From assembly GCA_002887195.1 (NCBI GenBank), contig PJAB01000031.1:1-57414 (forward strand): a DNA stretch of 57,414 bases, in the 5' to 3' direction. This DNA is from Chrysochromulina parva. Lineage: Eukaryota; Haptophyta; Prymnesiales; Chrysochromulinaceae. The translations under genes and the position numbers were made by a program. The notes beneath the pieces are model-generated. The model saw only the letters and a list, made by a program, of their open reading frames with translations, was not told the origin of the DNA and did no database searches. This document shows positions 17,788 to 26,700 of the stretch, piece by piece (the stretch's first letter is position 1; every line of letters starts with the position of its first letter).

Positions 17788-19266
17788 TCAATCATAGAGG
17801 TTCAACGAACGCCGAAACTCGCGTGAGGGTGGCAAAGCGCCTACCGTGGTACTGCTGCTGCTGCTGCTGCTGCTGCTGCGGACAGACGAAGATGCGGCGG
17901 CCATCGCCATCGCCGGCTCCGTGGTGCGAGCCACGCCTTTAGCGCTCGCCACATCGCTCTGCAGCTCCGCGCCTGCCGCGGCCGCGGCGGCCACTATCTT
18001 CTTCAGCTGCTCCACCTGCACGTTGAGATGAATGTTGAGCCGCAAGGTGTCTTCGAGCACCGCTTCCATTCCGTCGGCAATGTCGGCCTCCTGCTGCACA
18101 GTGTCACGCGAGCGGAAGAGAGCCAGCCCCTTGAGGGCCCACGCGTCCACGCGTTCCGGGCTCGCGGGTACATATGCGTGGCGCTCCGAGGCCGGGTCAC
18201 GGAGCAGTCGATGATAGAGGACGTATGTGTGACGCAGGAGCTCGCGCTTCTCACTGAACTCGCGCTGCAGCTGCTGCATCGACGCCTCGAGCGTGAGGAC
18301 GCGCTCCCGCAGGAACTTGTTCTCGGTCGTCAGGTGCTGCAGGCGCACCGAGTGGCCGTCGGCGCTGGCGACGAAGCTCTCGGGCGACGCTGGGAGGAGC
18401 TTTGAGAGGATTTTGAGAGGGAGCGGCGCCTCCGCCCCGCCCACCGGCGCCTCCCGAGCTGCTGCCTGGAGCCCAACACTCAGGCCGGTCGCTGGCAGCA
18501 CCGCCGGCGCCACTCCACCCTTGCCAGCCCCTGCTGGAGAGGGTACTGGCAGAGGTGGTGCGCAAGGTGCCGCCGGGGTCGCGAGGTGGCGTGCGGAGCG
18601 TTGCCTTCGGCATACCTCGCTGAGCGCGAGCCGCCAACGTAGCCGGCTCACGAGGCCCGGTGGCAAAAGCGGCGAGCCCGCCGCCTTGACGGCGGGCGGT
18701 GAGTGCGCCGCCTCCTGCATCGGAGCCGATGGCAGTGGCGGTAGCGGCGGTAGCAGCGGCGGCGGCGGCACCGGAGCTGACGGCAGCGGACCAGCGTCCG
18801 TATCCAGATTTTCGTCCTCGGCCATCGCTATTAGCGTCGAATCGTCGATTATAGATGATGACGACGATGCCCATTCGCTTGCTTTGCGCGAGAGCGCGGC
18901 GCGCATGTGGCCGAGCATCAGCACCTTGTCGCAGTGGGAGCGCCAGCTGCGCAACACCTCGCGCAGCAGCGTGCGCTCGGCCCTTCCTGAGAGGGCACGG
19001 ATGGCCGCTTCGAGTTGGCGTTCGCGCTGAACGTGCTGCCGCTCTGGCTCCTCACCGACGGCGATTGATGCCGGTGGAATCGGCGGCGCTTGCGCTCGAA
19101 GCTGCCCCTCTTGCTGCTGCCCTTTCAGCTTGGCCTCAAGCTCGTTGTACTGCCTCTGCTGCTCTGCGAGCATATGTATGTGCAGTTTGAGCGAATGCTC
19201 CGAGTCTTCGAGGCGCTGCCTAAGCGAATCATGGTCGGCTGCATAGGCGAAGGCACTGAGCAGCAT
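17788..19266 (-). CDS. Coiled-coil protein with Ala/Pro-rich centre, unknown function
   Basis: The protein is 492 aa from ATG 19266. The N-terminal coiled coil (DHDSLRQRLEDSEHSLKLHI) is followed by a helical block (RTLLREVLRSWRSHCDKVLM) and a long Pro/Ala-rich linker. A conserved-looking C-terminal coiled coil comes next: TTENKFLRERVLTLEASM, then SEKRELLRHTYVLYHRLL, then EAVLEDTLRLNIHLNVQVEQ. That last pattern resembles the C-terminal region of golgin/CCDC-type proteins, but I cannot name the family. It ends in a run of nine Ser codons. Its start is 161 bases from that of the ankyrin-TPR gene on the other strand. Confidence 0.7.
   Translation of the reverse strand: MLLSAFAYAADHDSLRQRLEDSEHSLKLHIHMLAEQQRQYNELEAKLKGQQQEGQLRAQAPPIPPASIAVGEEPERQHVQRERQLEAAIRALSGRAERTLLREVLRSWRSHCDKVLMLGHMRAALSRKASEWASSSSSIIDDSTLIAMAEDENLDTDAGPLPSAPVPPPPLLPPLPPLPSAPMQEAAHSPPAVKAAGSPLLPPGLVSRLRWRLALSEVCRRQRSARHLATPAAPCAPPLPVPSPAGAGKGGVAPAVLPATGLSVGLQAAAREAPVGGAEAPLPLKILSKLLPASPESFVASADGHSVRLQHLTTENKFLRERVLTLEASMQQLQREFSEKRELLRHTYVLYHRLLRDPASERHAYVPASPERVDAWALKGLALFRSRDTVQQEADIADGMEAVLEDTLRLNIHLNVQVEQLKKIVAAAAAAGAELQSDVASAKGVARTTEPAMAMAAASSSVRSSSSSSSSSTTVGALPPSREFRRSLNLYD
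17852..17878 (-). repeat. (CTG)9 microsatellite encoding poly-Ser
   Basis: Nine CTG units on the plus strand read as nine Ser codons near the C-terminus of the minus-strand coiled-coil gene. It is a pure triplet run and so probably length-variable. Confidence 0.85.
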
Positions 19267-19427
19267 GTGTATCGTGTGAAAATGCAGTGAATGGTCTCAA
19301 GGCCGTGCACCAAACTCTGAATCGCATTCGGTTCTTGAATGTCCGCATCCACTTGCGTAACGGAATCTCCAGTCTGTCGCGAAGTCTCCTGCCTCGCGCC
19401 AGTTCTCGCGCCTTCGCAGCCCGCCGA

Positions 19428-21326
19428 ATGGCTGAAGATCAAGGCCCACCACCAGGTTGGCCCGAGTGGTCACGCAAGTCCAAATCATGCCCGAACCCGC
19501 CGCCGCCTGGCGGCAAGGCCTGGCTCGACGCTGCTAAGCGCGGTGACCGGACCTCCATGGAGCCACTGCTCCGCGAGGACTCCCGCGTTCTCGAATACAA
19601 CGGGCTCGGTTGCTCACTGGGCATGATTGGCCACACGGCGCTGCACTGGGCAGCGTCCAAAGGCTACGCGAGCCTCGCCAAGTGGCTCCTAGATGAGGGC
19701 CACAACGTGAACGCGATCAACAATGCCAACTCCACGCCGCTGCACACGGCATCACAAAACGGGCAGAGTGCTGTTGTAAATATGCTGCTCTCAGCTGGCT
19801 GCGACACGAAGCTCGTTAACACCGACGACCAGACTGCATACGACGTTGCCGTCGAGAAGGGCCACAGCCAGATCGCGCGCAACATCGCCGAGGCAGGGGC
19901 GCAGGCGGTGCTTCCCTCGCTGCTCTCCGAGCTTCAGGCTCGCGATGAGGGCACGTGGAAGGTGGCGGAGATGAAGCAGGCGCTCAAGCTGAGTAAGGTG
20001 GACACTGACGGTGTGTCCGAGAAGGCTGAGCTCAGGCAGCTCCTGCGCGAGGTCCTCGACAAAGCCGCGCCCGCACTCGCGGCCAAGCCCATGGCTGAGC
20101 CCAAGCAAAATTCCGCTCCCGCGCCTGCGCCTGCGCCCCCTCCGCCTGCCGCTCCGGCTCCGCCATCCGAGGCCCCCGCCGAGAAGCCGCCGTCGCCTCC
20201 AAAGAAGGCGAGCGCGCCCATGCAGTCGAAGCTGGACGCCCTCGACGACAGCGACGACGAGGACGCGAGCGCGGCGCAGCAGGCGGGCGCTGAGCGCGCT
20301 AAGGCGCTCGGCAACGACGCCTTCGGCCGGGGCGACTATACCGCGGCGGTGAAGCACTTTGGTGCGGCGATTCGGCTGACGCCCAAGAATTACGTGCTCT
20401 ACTCAAATCGCTCGGGCGCGCACGCGTCACTCGGCAACGCCTCCGAGGCACTGTCCGATGCAAACGAGTGCATCAAGCTGGCTCCCGACTGGGCAAAGGG
20501 TTACAGCCGGAAGGGCGCGGCCCTCATCTTGAAAGGCGAGTACAAGGATGCGATGAAGGCCTACAAGGCCGGCCTCGCGATCGAACCGCAGAACGCGGCG
20601 CTACTCAAGGGGCTCGAGGACCTACGCGCCTCGTTACGCGAGGGTGAGCTTCCAACAGCCAACGACGCTGCCGGCGCTCCGTCCCAGGGGGATCGTAATG
20701 GGGATCGTAATCATTGCAGCAGCAGCAGCAGCAGCAGCAGCAGCGCCAAACCGGCGGCGACGCCCAAGCCCGCGCCGCCCCAACCGGAGGGCGCCAAGCC
20801 GGCCGCTTCGAAGCCTGCGACGCCCGCGGGGCCCGCGGGCGAGCAGTGGATCAAGGCGGCGAAATCTGGGCAGCGGCAAGAGATGGAGGCGTTGCTGGCC
20901 GAGCATGGGGCCGATCAGCTGGTTCGCTACAAGGCACGCGGCATCGGGCACACCGCGATGCACTGGGCTGCGGCGAGCGGCGAGCTACGGATCCTCGAAT
21001 GGCTCCTCTCTCTCGGCGCGGACGTGAACGCGCGGAATACGTCCGAATCGACAGTTCTCCACTCGGCGTGCAGCAGTGGGCAGGCCTTCTCCGTCGAATG
21101 GCTCCTGAAGCACGGCGCGGACGCGACGCTCAAGAATGACGACGGTGAGACGCCGTCGGCGGTAGCGACCAAGAAGGGGCGCAAGGACCTCGCCGCGACC
21201 ATCGAGCGCCATCTGCAGGAGCCGCTGCCGCAAGCGGGGCATGGAAAGGCCCAGGAGCCAAGCGGCAATGCCACGGACTCCTCGGCGCCGCCATCATGGG
21301 GGGAACACAGAGAAGAAGTCGACTGA
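19428..21326 (+). CDS. Ankyrin - TPR - ankyrin repeat protein
   Basis: From the first ATG (19428) the protein is about 632 aa. An ankyrin block lies near residues 25-160 (GHTALHWAASKGYASLAKWL, STPLHTASQNGQSAVVNMLL). A short SAP-like helix pair follows (VAEMKQALKLSKVDTDG...EKAELRQLL), then a Pro/Ala linker. A three-unit TPR domain of the Sti1/Hop co-chaperone type comes next, near 288-400 (AKALGNDAFGRGDYTAAVKH, NYVLYSNRSGAHASLGN, WAKGYSRKGAALILKGEYKD). A Ser9 run and a second ankyrin block (GHTAMHWAAASGELRILEWL) end the protein. Such TPRs often bind the C-terminal EEVD of HSP70/HSP90, so a co-chaperone adaptor role is likely but inferred. The frame upstream of the ATG is open and basic (about 47 residues), so a non-AUG or spliced organelle presequence cannot be excluded. 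Confidence 0.83.
   Translation: MAEDQGPPPGWPEWSRKSKSCPNPPPPGGKAWLDAAKRGDRTSMEPLLREDSRVLEYNGLGCSLGMIGHTALHWAASKGYASLAKWLLDEGHNVNAINNANSTPLHTASQNGQSAVVNMLLSAGCDTKLVNTDDQTAYDVAVEKGHSQIARNIAEAGAQAVLPSLLSELQARDEGTWKVAEMKQALKLSKVDTDGVSEKAELRQLLREVLDKAAPALAAKPMAEPKQNSAPAPAPAPPPPAAPAPPSEAPAEKPPSPPKKASAPMQSKLDALDDSDDEDASAAQQAGAERAKALGNDAFGRGDYTAAVKHFGAAIRLTPKNYVLYSNRSGAHASLGNASEALSDANECIKLAPDWAKGYSRKGAALILKGEYKDAMKAYKAGLAIEPQNAALLKGLEDLRASLREGELPTANDAAGAPSQGDRNGDRNHCSSSSSSSSSAKPAATPKPAPPQPEGAKPAASKPATPAGPAGEQWIKAAKSGQRQEMEALLAEHGADQLVRYKARGIGHTAMHWAAASGELRILEWLLSLGADVNARNTSESTVLHSACSSGQAFSVEWLLKHGADATLKNDDGETPSAVATKKGRKDLAATIERHLQEPLPQAGHGKAQEPSGNATDSSAPPSWGEHREEVD
20718..20744 (+). repeat. (AGC)9 microsatellite encoding poly-Ser
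   Basis: Nine AGC units encode nine Ser residues in the linker between the TPR domain and the second ankyrin block. The neighbouring divergent gene carries a nine-unit Ser run of the same triplet. Confidence 0.85.
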
Positions 21327-22077
21327 TCCGTTTGCTCCTACGTAGGCAACTTGAAGCTATGCTGTCGACAGCACCTAGAAGAGGTCCATATTAGGCAAGT
21401 CGGGCAGCGAGATGCGGCGTCGGGGCGAGGTGCTTTGAGAGGTGCGTGGCGGGCATGCGATACTAACCACGTGCGTGGGCGAGAGCGCCGCATGCCGCGC
21501 ATGGGGCCAGCACGGTGGCGCGGCGGCGCTGGCGCCCGCCGCGGGGGAGCGACCCGACATCGCGCTTGGACGACCGCCGGGCGACGAGCGCGGTGGCCTG
21601 GCGTCTGAGGTGAGAGGTCGTGAGACGTGAGCTCCATGGTGAGCTCGCGAGAGTTCCGCGAGGTTCACAGCCGAGCTCCCGCGGCCACGGTCTTAAAAAT
21701 AATATCGATTACGTTTGAACGAATATTTGCGTATCCGGTACGTGCCCCGAAATACTTACGTTTACTTACGTTACCTCCGCGGACGACATGTCATGGGTTG
21801 GGAGTAGCCGCACGCGGACTTGGGCGAACCCGCGTGCGGTGTATGCCCGTCTAGCTTCAGCCGGAACGAAAGGCAAAAGCTGTTCGACATGCCCCCGCGC
21901 ACCCCTCGCCCGGTCACGCCGCATCGCAGCGCCGCCATATGGTGAGGCGCACCCGTCGTTTAACGATTGACCTCTCCCCATCTCGAGTGCCGAGAGCCCG
22001 GCAGGCCGCACTTGCACGCAAGAGCTCGCAACACTCCGTCGCCAGCAGGTGCCCCGTGGCGGTGCCGTTGGGCGTCT
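21327..22077. other. Intergenic between converging genes
   Basis: This 750-base stretch holds the 3' flanks of the ankyrin-TPR gene and the phosphoglycerate dehydrogenase gene. The centre (21690-21780) is AT-rich, the flanks GC-rich. The minus-strand open frame at 21766-22017 has some protein-like composition but no start context, splice sites or family match that I can defend. Confidence 0.4.
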
Positions 22078-23544
22078 CTAGCACTGGGCAGCGCCCTGCG
22101 AGGCGATGGTGACGAAGTTGCTCGGGCCCTCTGAGACAGAGCCGGTCCAGATCAGACGCGTCGACAGGACGCCGGTGATGCTCGCGAGCTCCTTCTGCAG
22201 GGCGGCCGACTTGTCAGCGTCCTCGGGGAAGTCCTGCAGGTCGAGCACGTTGTACGCGATCTTGTCTCGGGACGTGTTGAGCTGCTGCGCGATGTTGATG
22301 CCGCGCTGGCCCATCAGGGTGGTGATCGCGCCCAGCACACCGGGGATGTTCTGGTTCACGATGCACAGGCGCGTGTGCCCCTTTTGCGGCGCCAGGTGCG
22401 CCGTGGGGAAGTTGACCGAATTAATGATCGAGCCTGTCTCCAGGAAGTTGATCACTTGGTTTGCCGCCATCGCCGCGCAGTTGTCCTCAGCCTCCTCGGT
22501 CGAGGCGCCCAAGTGCGGGATGCACATGAACTTGGGGTGGTTCTGCATGCCCTCGTCCGCAAAGTCGCAGATGTACCGGCCCTTGTGCCCGTTCTCATAC
22601 AGCTGGAGGAGCGCCTGGCCGTCGACGATCTCGCCACGTGCAAAGTTGAGCAAGTGGCAGGTGGGCTTCATCTTGGCGAGAACAGCAGCCGAGATCGCGC
22701 CGTGGGTGACGCCCTTGATGTAGGGCATGTTGACCGAGACGTAGTCGGACTTCGAGAAGACATCCTCGAGCGAATCGCACCGCTCCACCTTCGACGAGAG
22801 CCGCCAAGCCGCATCGACGGACAGTTTCGGGTCATAGCCAACAACCTTCATGCCAAGGGCGAGGGCCGACTCGGCCACCATCGCGCCGATGTTGCCGAGG
22901 CCGCAGATGCCCAGCGTCTTGCCGAGCAGCTCCTGCCCGCCAAACAAGCTCTTGTCCTTCTCGATACGCTTCTCGATCTTCTTGTGCTCCTTCTCCTCCG
23001 GCACGATCTTGTTCTTCGTGTGCAAGATGCCGCCCACGATGTCGCGCGAGGCGAGCAACAGACCGGCGAGCACAAGCTCCTTCACGGAGTTGGCGTTTGC
23101 GCCCGGCGTGTTGAAGACCGGGATGCCGACCTTCGTCATCTCCTCGATCGGGATGTTGTTCGTGCCGGCGCCGCACCGCGCAATGGCACGAACAGTGGGC
23201 TTCACCTCCTCAGCCGCCAGCTTGTAGCTGCGCAGCAGGATGGCGTGCGGCTCCGGTTCCGTGCCCTCGGGCAGCTTGCCCGACGAGCCAGTGAGCATGA
23301 AGGCGGTCGCCGGGAACCGCTCCAGGCCCGAGGGCGAGATTTTGTCGAAGGTCTGAATCTGGAAGCGGTTGCCGCCGGCCTCAGCGGCCGCGGCGGCCGC
23401 GGCCGCACGCGCCGCCGCCAACTCACGTTCCTGCGCCTTTGCGAGAAGCTCCTTGAGCAGGGCGATCTCGGCGTTGGTAGCGCTAGCGAGGCCGCGGCGC
23501 GCAAAGCGCACGGCTGTCGGCGCGACACTGTATCGCGCAAGCAT
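22078..23544 (-). CDS. PHGDH: D-3-phosphoglycerate dehydrogenase
   Basis: The protein is 488 aa from ATG and intronless. It catalyses the first step of phosphorylated serine synthesis, oxidising 3-phosphoglycerate to 3-phosphohydroxypyruvate with NAD. The Rossmann motif GICGLGNIG, the substrate/cofactor segment RCGAGTNNIP, the catalytic Arg (about 303, NFARGE), a Glu in DFADEG and His (about 344, IPHLGAST) are all present. The C-terminus is an ACT-type regulatory domain (RLCIVNQNIPGVLGAITTLM), which in related enzymes binds L-serine. The first 20 residues (MLARYSVAPTAVRFARRGLA) are basic and amphipathic, typical of a mitochondrial presequence. An Ala-rich helix (residues about 40-55) links it to the enzyme. 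Its start is 213 bases from the SNF2 gene on the other strand. Confidence 0.95.
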   Translation of the reverse strand: MLARYSVAPTAVRFARRGLASATNAEIALLKELLAKAQERELAAARAAAAAAAAEAGGNRFQIQTFDKISPSGLERFPATAFMLTGSSGKLPEGTEPEPHAILLRSYKLAAEEVKPTVRAIARCGAGTNNIPIEEMTKVGIPVFNTPGANANSVKELVLAGLLLASRDIVGGILHTKNKIVPEEKEHKKIEKRIEKDKSLFGGQELLGKTLGICGLGNIGAMVAESALALGMKVVGYDPKLSVDAAWRLSSKVERCDSLEDVFSKSDYVSVNMPYIKGVTHGAISAAVLAKMKPTCHLLNFARGEIVDGQALLQLYENGHKGRYICDFADEGMQNHPKFMCIPHLGASTEEAEDNCAAMAANQVINFLETGSIINSVNFPTAHLAPQKGHTRLCIVNQNIPGVLGAITTLMGQRGINIAQQLNTSRDKIAYNVLDLQDFPEDADKSAALQKELASITGVLSTRLIWTGSVSEGPSNFVTIASQGAAQC

Positions 23545-23680
23545 TTGGCTGGTCTCCGTGGCCGCGCTTGATGACGTGATGTGCCCAAGACAAAAACACT
23601 ACAAAACTGACGGCGTGTGAAATGCTGGCGTTGAGTGGGCCTGCAAAACATGACACAAACGCTAAGTTAAGTCTTTTGGA

Positions 23681-23744
23681 CGCACCACTCCCCGAAGCCG
23701 TCGCCCTCTCACCGCACCACTCCCCGAAGCGGTCGCCCTCTCAC
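23681..23744 (+). repeat. 32-bp tandem duplication in a divergent promoter
   Basis: Two adjacent 32-base units, 23681-23712 and 23713-23744, differ at one base (CCGTCGCC versus GCGTCGCC-type change near the middle). They lie directly before the SNF2 start codon, in the 213-base region shared with the PHGDH gene, and may be 5' leader or promoter sequence. Confidence 0.85.
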
Positions 23745-23757
23745 CGCCGCCGGCGCG

Positions 23758-26700
23758 ATGGCCACATCCGGCGTGTGGTGCTCCGTTTGCCGTGGCGACG
23801 CCGAGTCGCATGACGATCTGATCAAGTGCCGTGGGTGCAAGACCAAGTATCACCTCAACTGTGCCGGCCTGCGTGCGTGGCCCGACAGCAAGGAGTGGCG
23901 GTGCGACGGCTGCGTGGGATCTGACTCAAAGAACTCGGGCCTTCAGAAGCGAATCCGCGCCGTGCGTGCCGTGCACAAAGAGATCAGTTCGCGAGCCGCC
24001 GGGTTTTTCGAGCAAAATAAGGCGGCACTGGCACCCTTCGTCTCCGCCGACGCGATGGCCAGGCTGACAGCAGGCGGCGCGGCCGTCCTGGCGAAGGCCA
24101 AGCCTCTCACCATCGGCGCGCACGAGCCGTACATCAAAGCACAGTTGCGCGCGTACCAGTGCGAGGGCGTCAACTGGCTGCTCGCGCAATACGCTGTCGG
24201 CACGGGCGGCATCCTCGGCGACGAGATGGGGCTGGGCAAGACCATACAGACACTCGCATTCCTCTCGCGGCTCAAGGCGGCCGGCCTGCCCGGGCCACAC
24301 CTCGTTGTGACGCCGCTGGCCGTGCTCCAGAACTGGGCAAACGAGCTGAAGCGCTTCACCCCCGAGCTTTCCTTCGTCAAGATCTACGGCAGTGCCAGCG
24401 AGCGCGACCGCCTCCTCCACTCGGCGGCGGTAGTGCAGGCGGAGTACGACGTCTACCTCACTACGTACGACACCCTGCGGGCGGAGGAGGCCTTCTTCAC
24501 GGAGGCGTTCCTGTTCCACACGATCACGATCGACGAGGGCCATCGGCTCAAGAACGAGGCCTCCTCCCTCTGCGCCTCGCTCGCCCGCCTCCCCATCCCC
24601 TTCCGTCTGCTGCTCACCGGCACGCCGCTCCAAAACAACCTCCACGAGCTGTGGGCGCTGCTCTCGTACATCCTTCCGGGCACGCTGAGCTCCGAGTCGT
24701 TTGACGGCGCGGCGCGCGTGGGTCTCGACGGTGGCCAGATGGACCACTCCGCCGTCGCGCAGGCGCGCCTCCTTCTCGAGAGCCTTATGTTGCGCCGCGT
24801 CAAGTCGCAAGTTGAGACAAGCCTTTTGCCTAAGGTCGAGTACGTCCTCAAGCCGCCGCTCATGCCGCTGCAACGTGCATGGTATCGGAGGCTGCTGCAG
24901 ACGGCGAGCGCAGACGACGTGCTCGAGGGCGGCGGGCTCGAGGGCGGCGGCGGGAGCGGCGGGAGCGGCGGGAGCGACGGGAGCGACGGGAGCGGCCTCC
25001 TGACGGTGGCGCAGCTGCAGAGCCGCCTGATGCAGCTCCAAAAGGTGTGTAACCACCCGAAGGCGATTGCGCTGACCATCGACCGCGATCGCGCGGCGGC
25101 TGCCGCCAAGCACGCGGCAGCCGCGGGCTCGTCCTTCATCAAGCTGCCACCGATGGACAGCTCCCATCTCTCCGCCGCCGCACGCGAGGACGAGGCGACT
25201 CTCCGTGCGCTGGTCGGCCCGAGCCTCATAGCGGCGTCGGGCAAGCTGGCGATGCTCGACCGTCTGCTCGTGCGGTGCAAGGCGGCCGGCTCGCGTGCGC
25301 TGATCTTCTCGCAGTATACGCTCTCCCTCGATGTCCTCGAGGAGTACGTCGCCGACCGTTGGGGGGCGCGCGGGCGCGCCTACTTCCGGCTGGACGGCAC
25401 GACCAATCGGATCGCGCGCGAGATGGACATGCGCTCATTCAACGCGCCGGGCTCCGAGGCGTTCCTCTACTTGATCTCGACGCGCGCGGGCGGCCAGGGC
25501 ATCAACCTCGCCACCGCCGACGTCGTCGTCCTGTACGACACTTGCTACAATCCGCAGGTCGACTTGCAGGCACAGGACCGAGCACATCGGATCGGACAGA
25601 CCAAGCAGGTCAAGATCTACCGGCTGATCTCACCATCCACGTTCGAGGAGCGCGTGCTGCTCCGCGCGCGCCAGAAGCTGCTGCTCGACGCGCTCGTCAT
25701 CAAGAAAGCGGGCGAGGGCGGCGCCGGCGTCGCGCTGCTCGAGGCGGCGGACGAGGGCGACGAGGGGGGCGACATGGGCAAGCTGTCGGTTCAGGAGCTC
25801 TATCGGATGCTCTCTCACGGCGCCGACGCGGTCTTCGACCCAACGGCCGACCTGCGCCCACCGCCCACCGCCGAGGAGATTGACGCGATGCTCGACGCCG
25901 CAAAGCCGGCTAACGTCCATGACGACCTTGAGGAGGCCGGGGGGGAGGCGGCAGAGGAGTTGGCAGAGGAGGGACCCCAACAGGCCGCGCAGCAGGCCGC
26001 GCCGCAGCCAATGCACGGGTATCGATGCGGGCGCTGCGGCCTTCCGAAGAAGGGTCATGTCTGCGGCGCCGGCGTCGTTGGTGCTGCCGCACCCTCCGTG
26101 TCGGCAGAGGCGAGGGGCGAAGGGTCGCAGCCGCTCACGACGGCGGAGGACGAGTGGGAGCCGCCGCCGACGACTCGCAGCCACGCGGAGCTCGTGGCGG
26201 AGGTCAAGGAGCACATGGCCACGCTCGGCCTCACCCAGAAGCAATTTGCTCAGCGTGTGGCTGGTCAGAGGTTGGCGAAGTCGAACGTTTCCTTCTGGCT
26301 CAAGCTTTGCGGAGGTCTTCTGAAGCCCGAGAAGCTCGCCTGGATCGACCGGAGAGTCGCTGCCTACCTCGACGACCCAGAGGGAGTCTCGGCACGCTTT
26401 CTCAAGGCGGATGATGCGGGGGCGGACGAGGCGAAGGCGGACGAGGCGGAGGCGGAGGCGGACGAGGTGGCGGAGGCGGAGGCGGCGGAGGAGTGGGCGG
26501 CGGAGGACGAGTGGGAGCCGCCGACGACGACTCGCAGCCACGCGGAGCTCGTGGCGGAGGTCAAGGAGCACATGGCCACGCTCGGCCTCACCCAGAAGCA
26601 ATTTGCTCAGCGTGTGGCTGGTCGGAGGTTAAGGCAAGCCTACGTCAGCAATTGGCTCAAGCTCTGCGGAGGTCAACTGAAAGTTCATACCATCTCCTCG

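Noticed and set aside
21766..22017. Minus-strand 83-codon frame downstream of PHGDH
   Set aside because: Some segments look protein-like (EQLLPFVPAEARRAYTARGF), but no splice sites or family support it, and it lies after the PHGDH stop.
22375..23571. 398-codon plus-strand open frame
   Set aside because: It is the antisense shadow of the phosphoglycerate dehydrogenase gene; composition is Arg/Leu/His-rich and no motif is seen.
23926..25167. 413-codon minus-strand open frame
   Set aside because: It is antisense to the SNF2 ATPase domain, whose motifs are unmistakable on the other strand.
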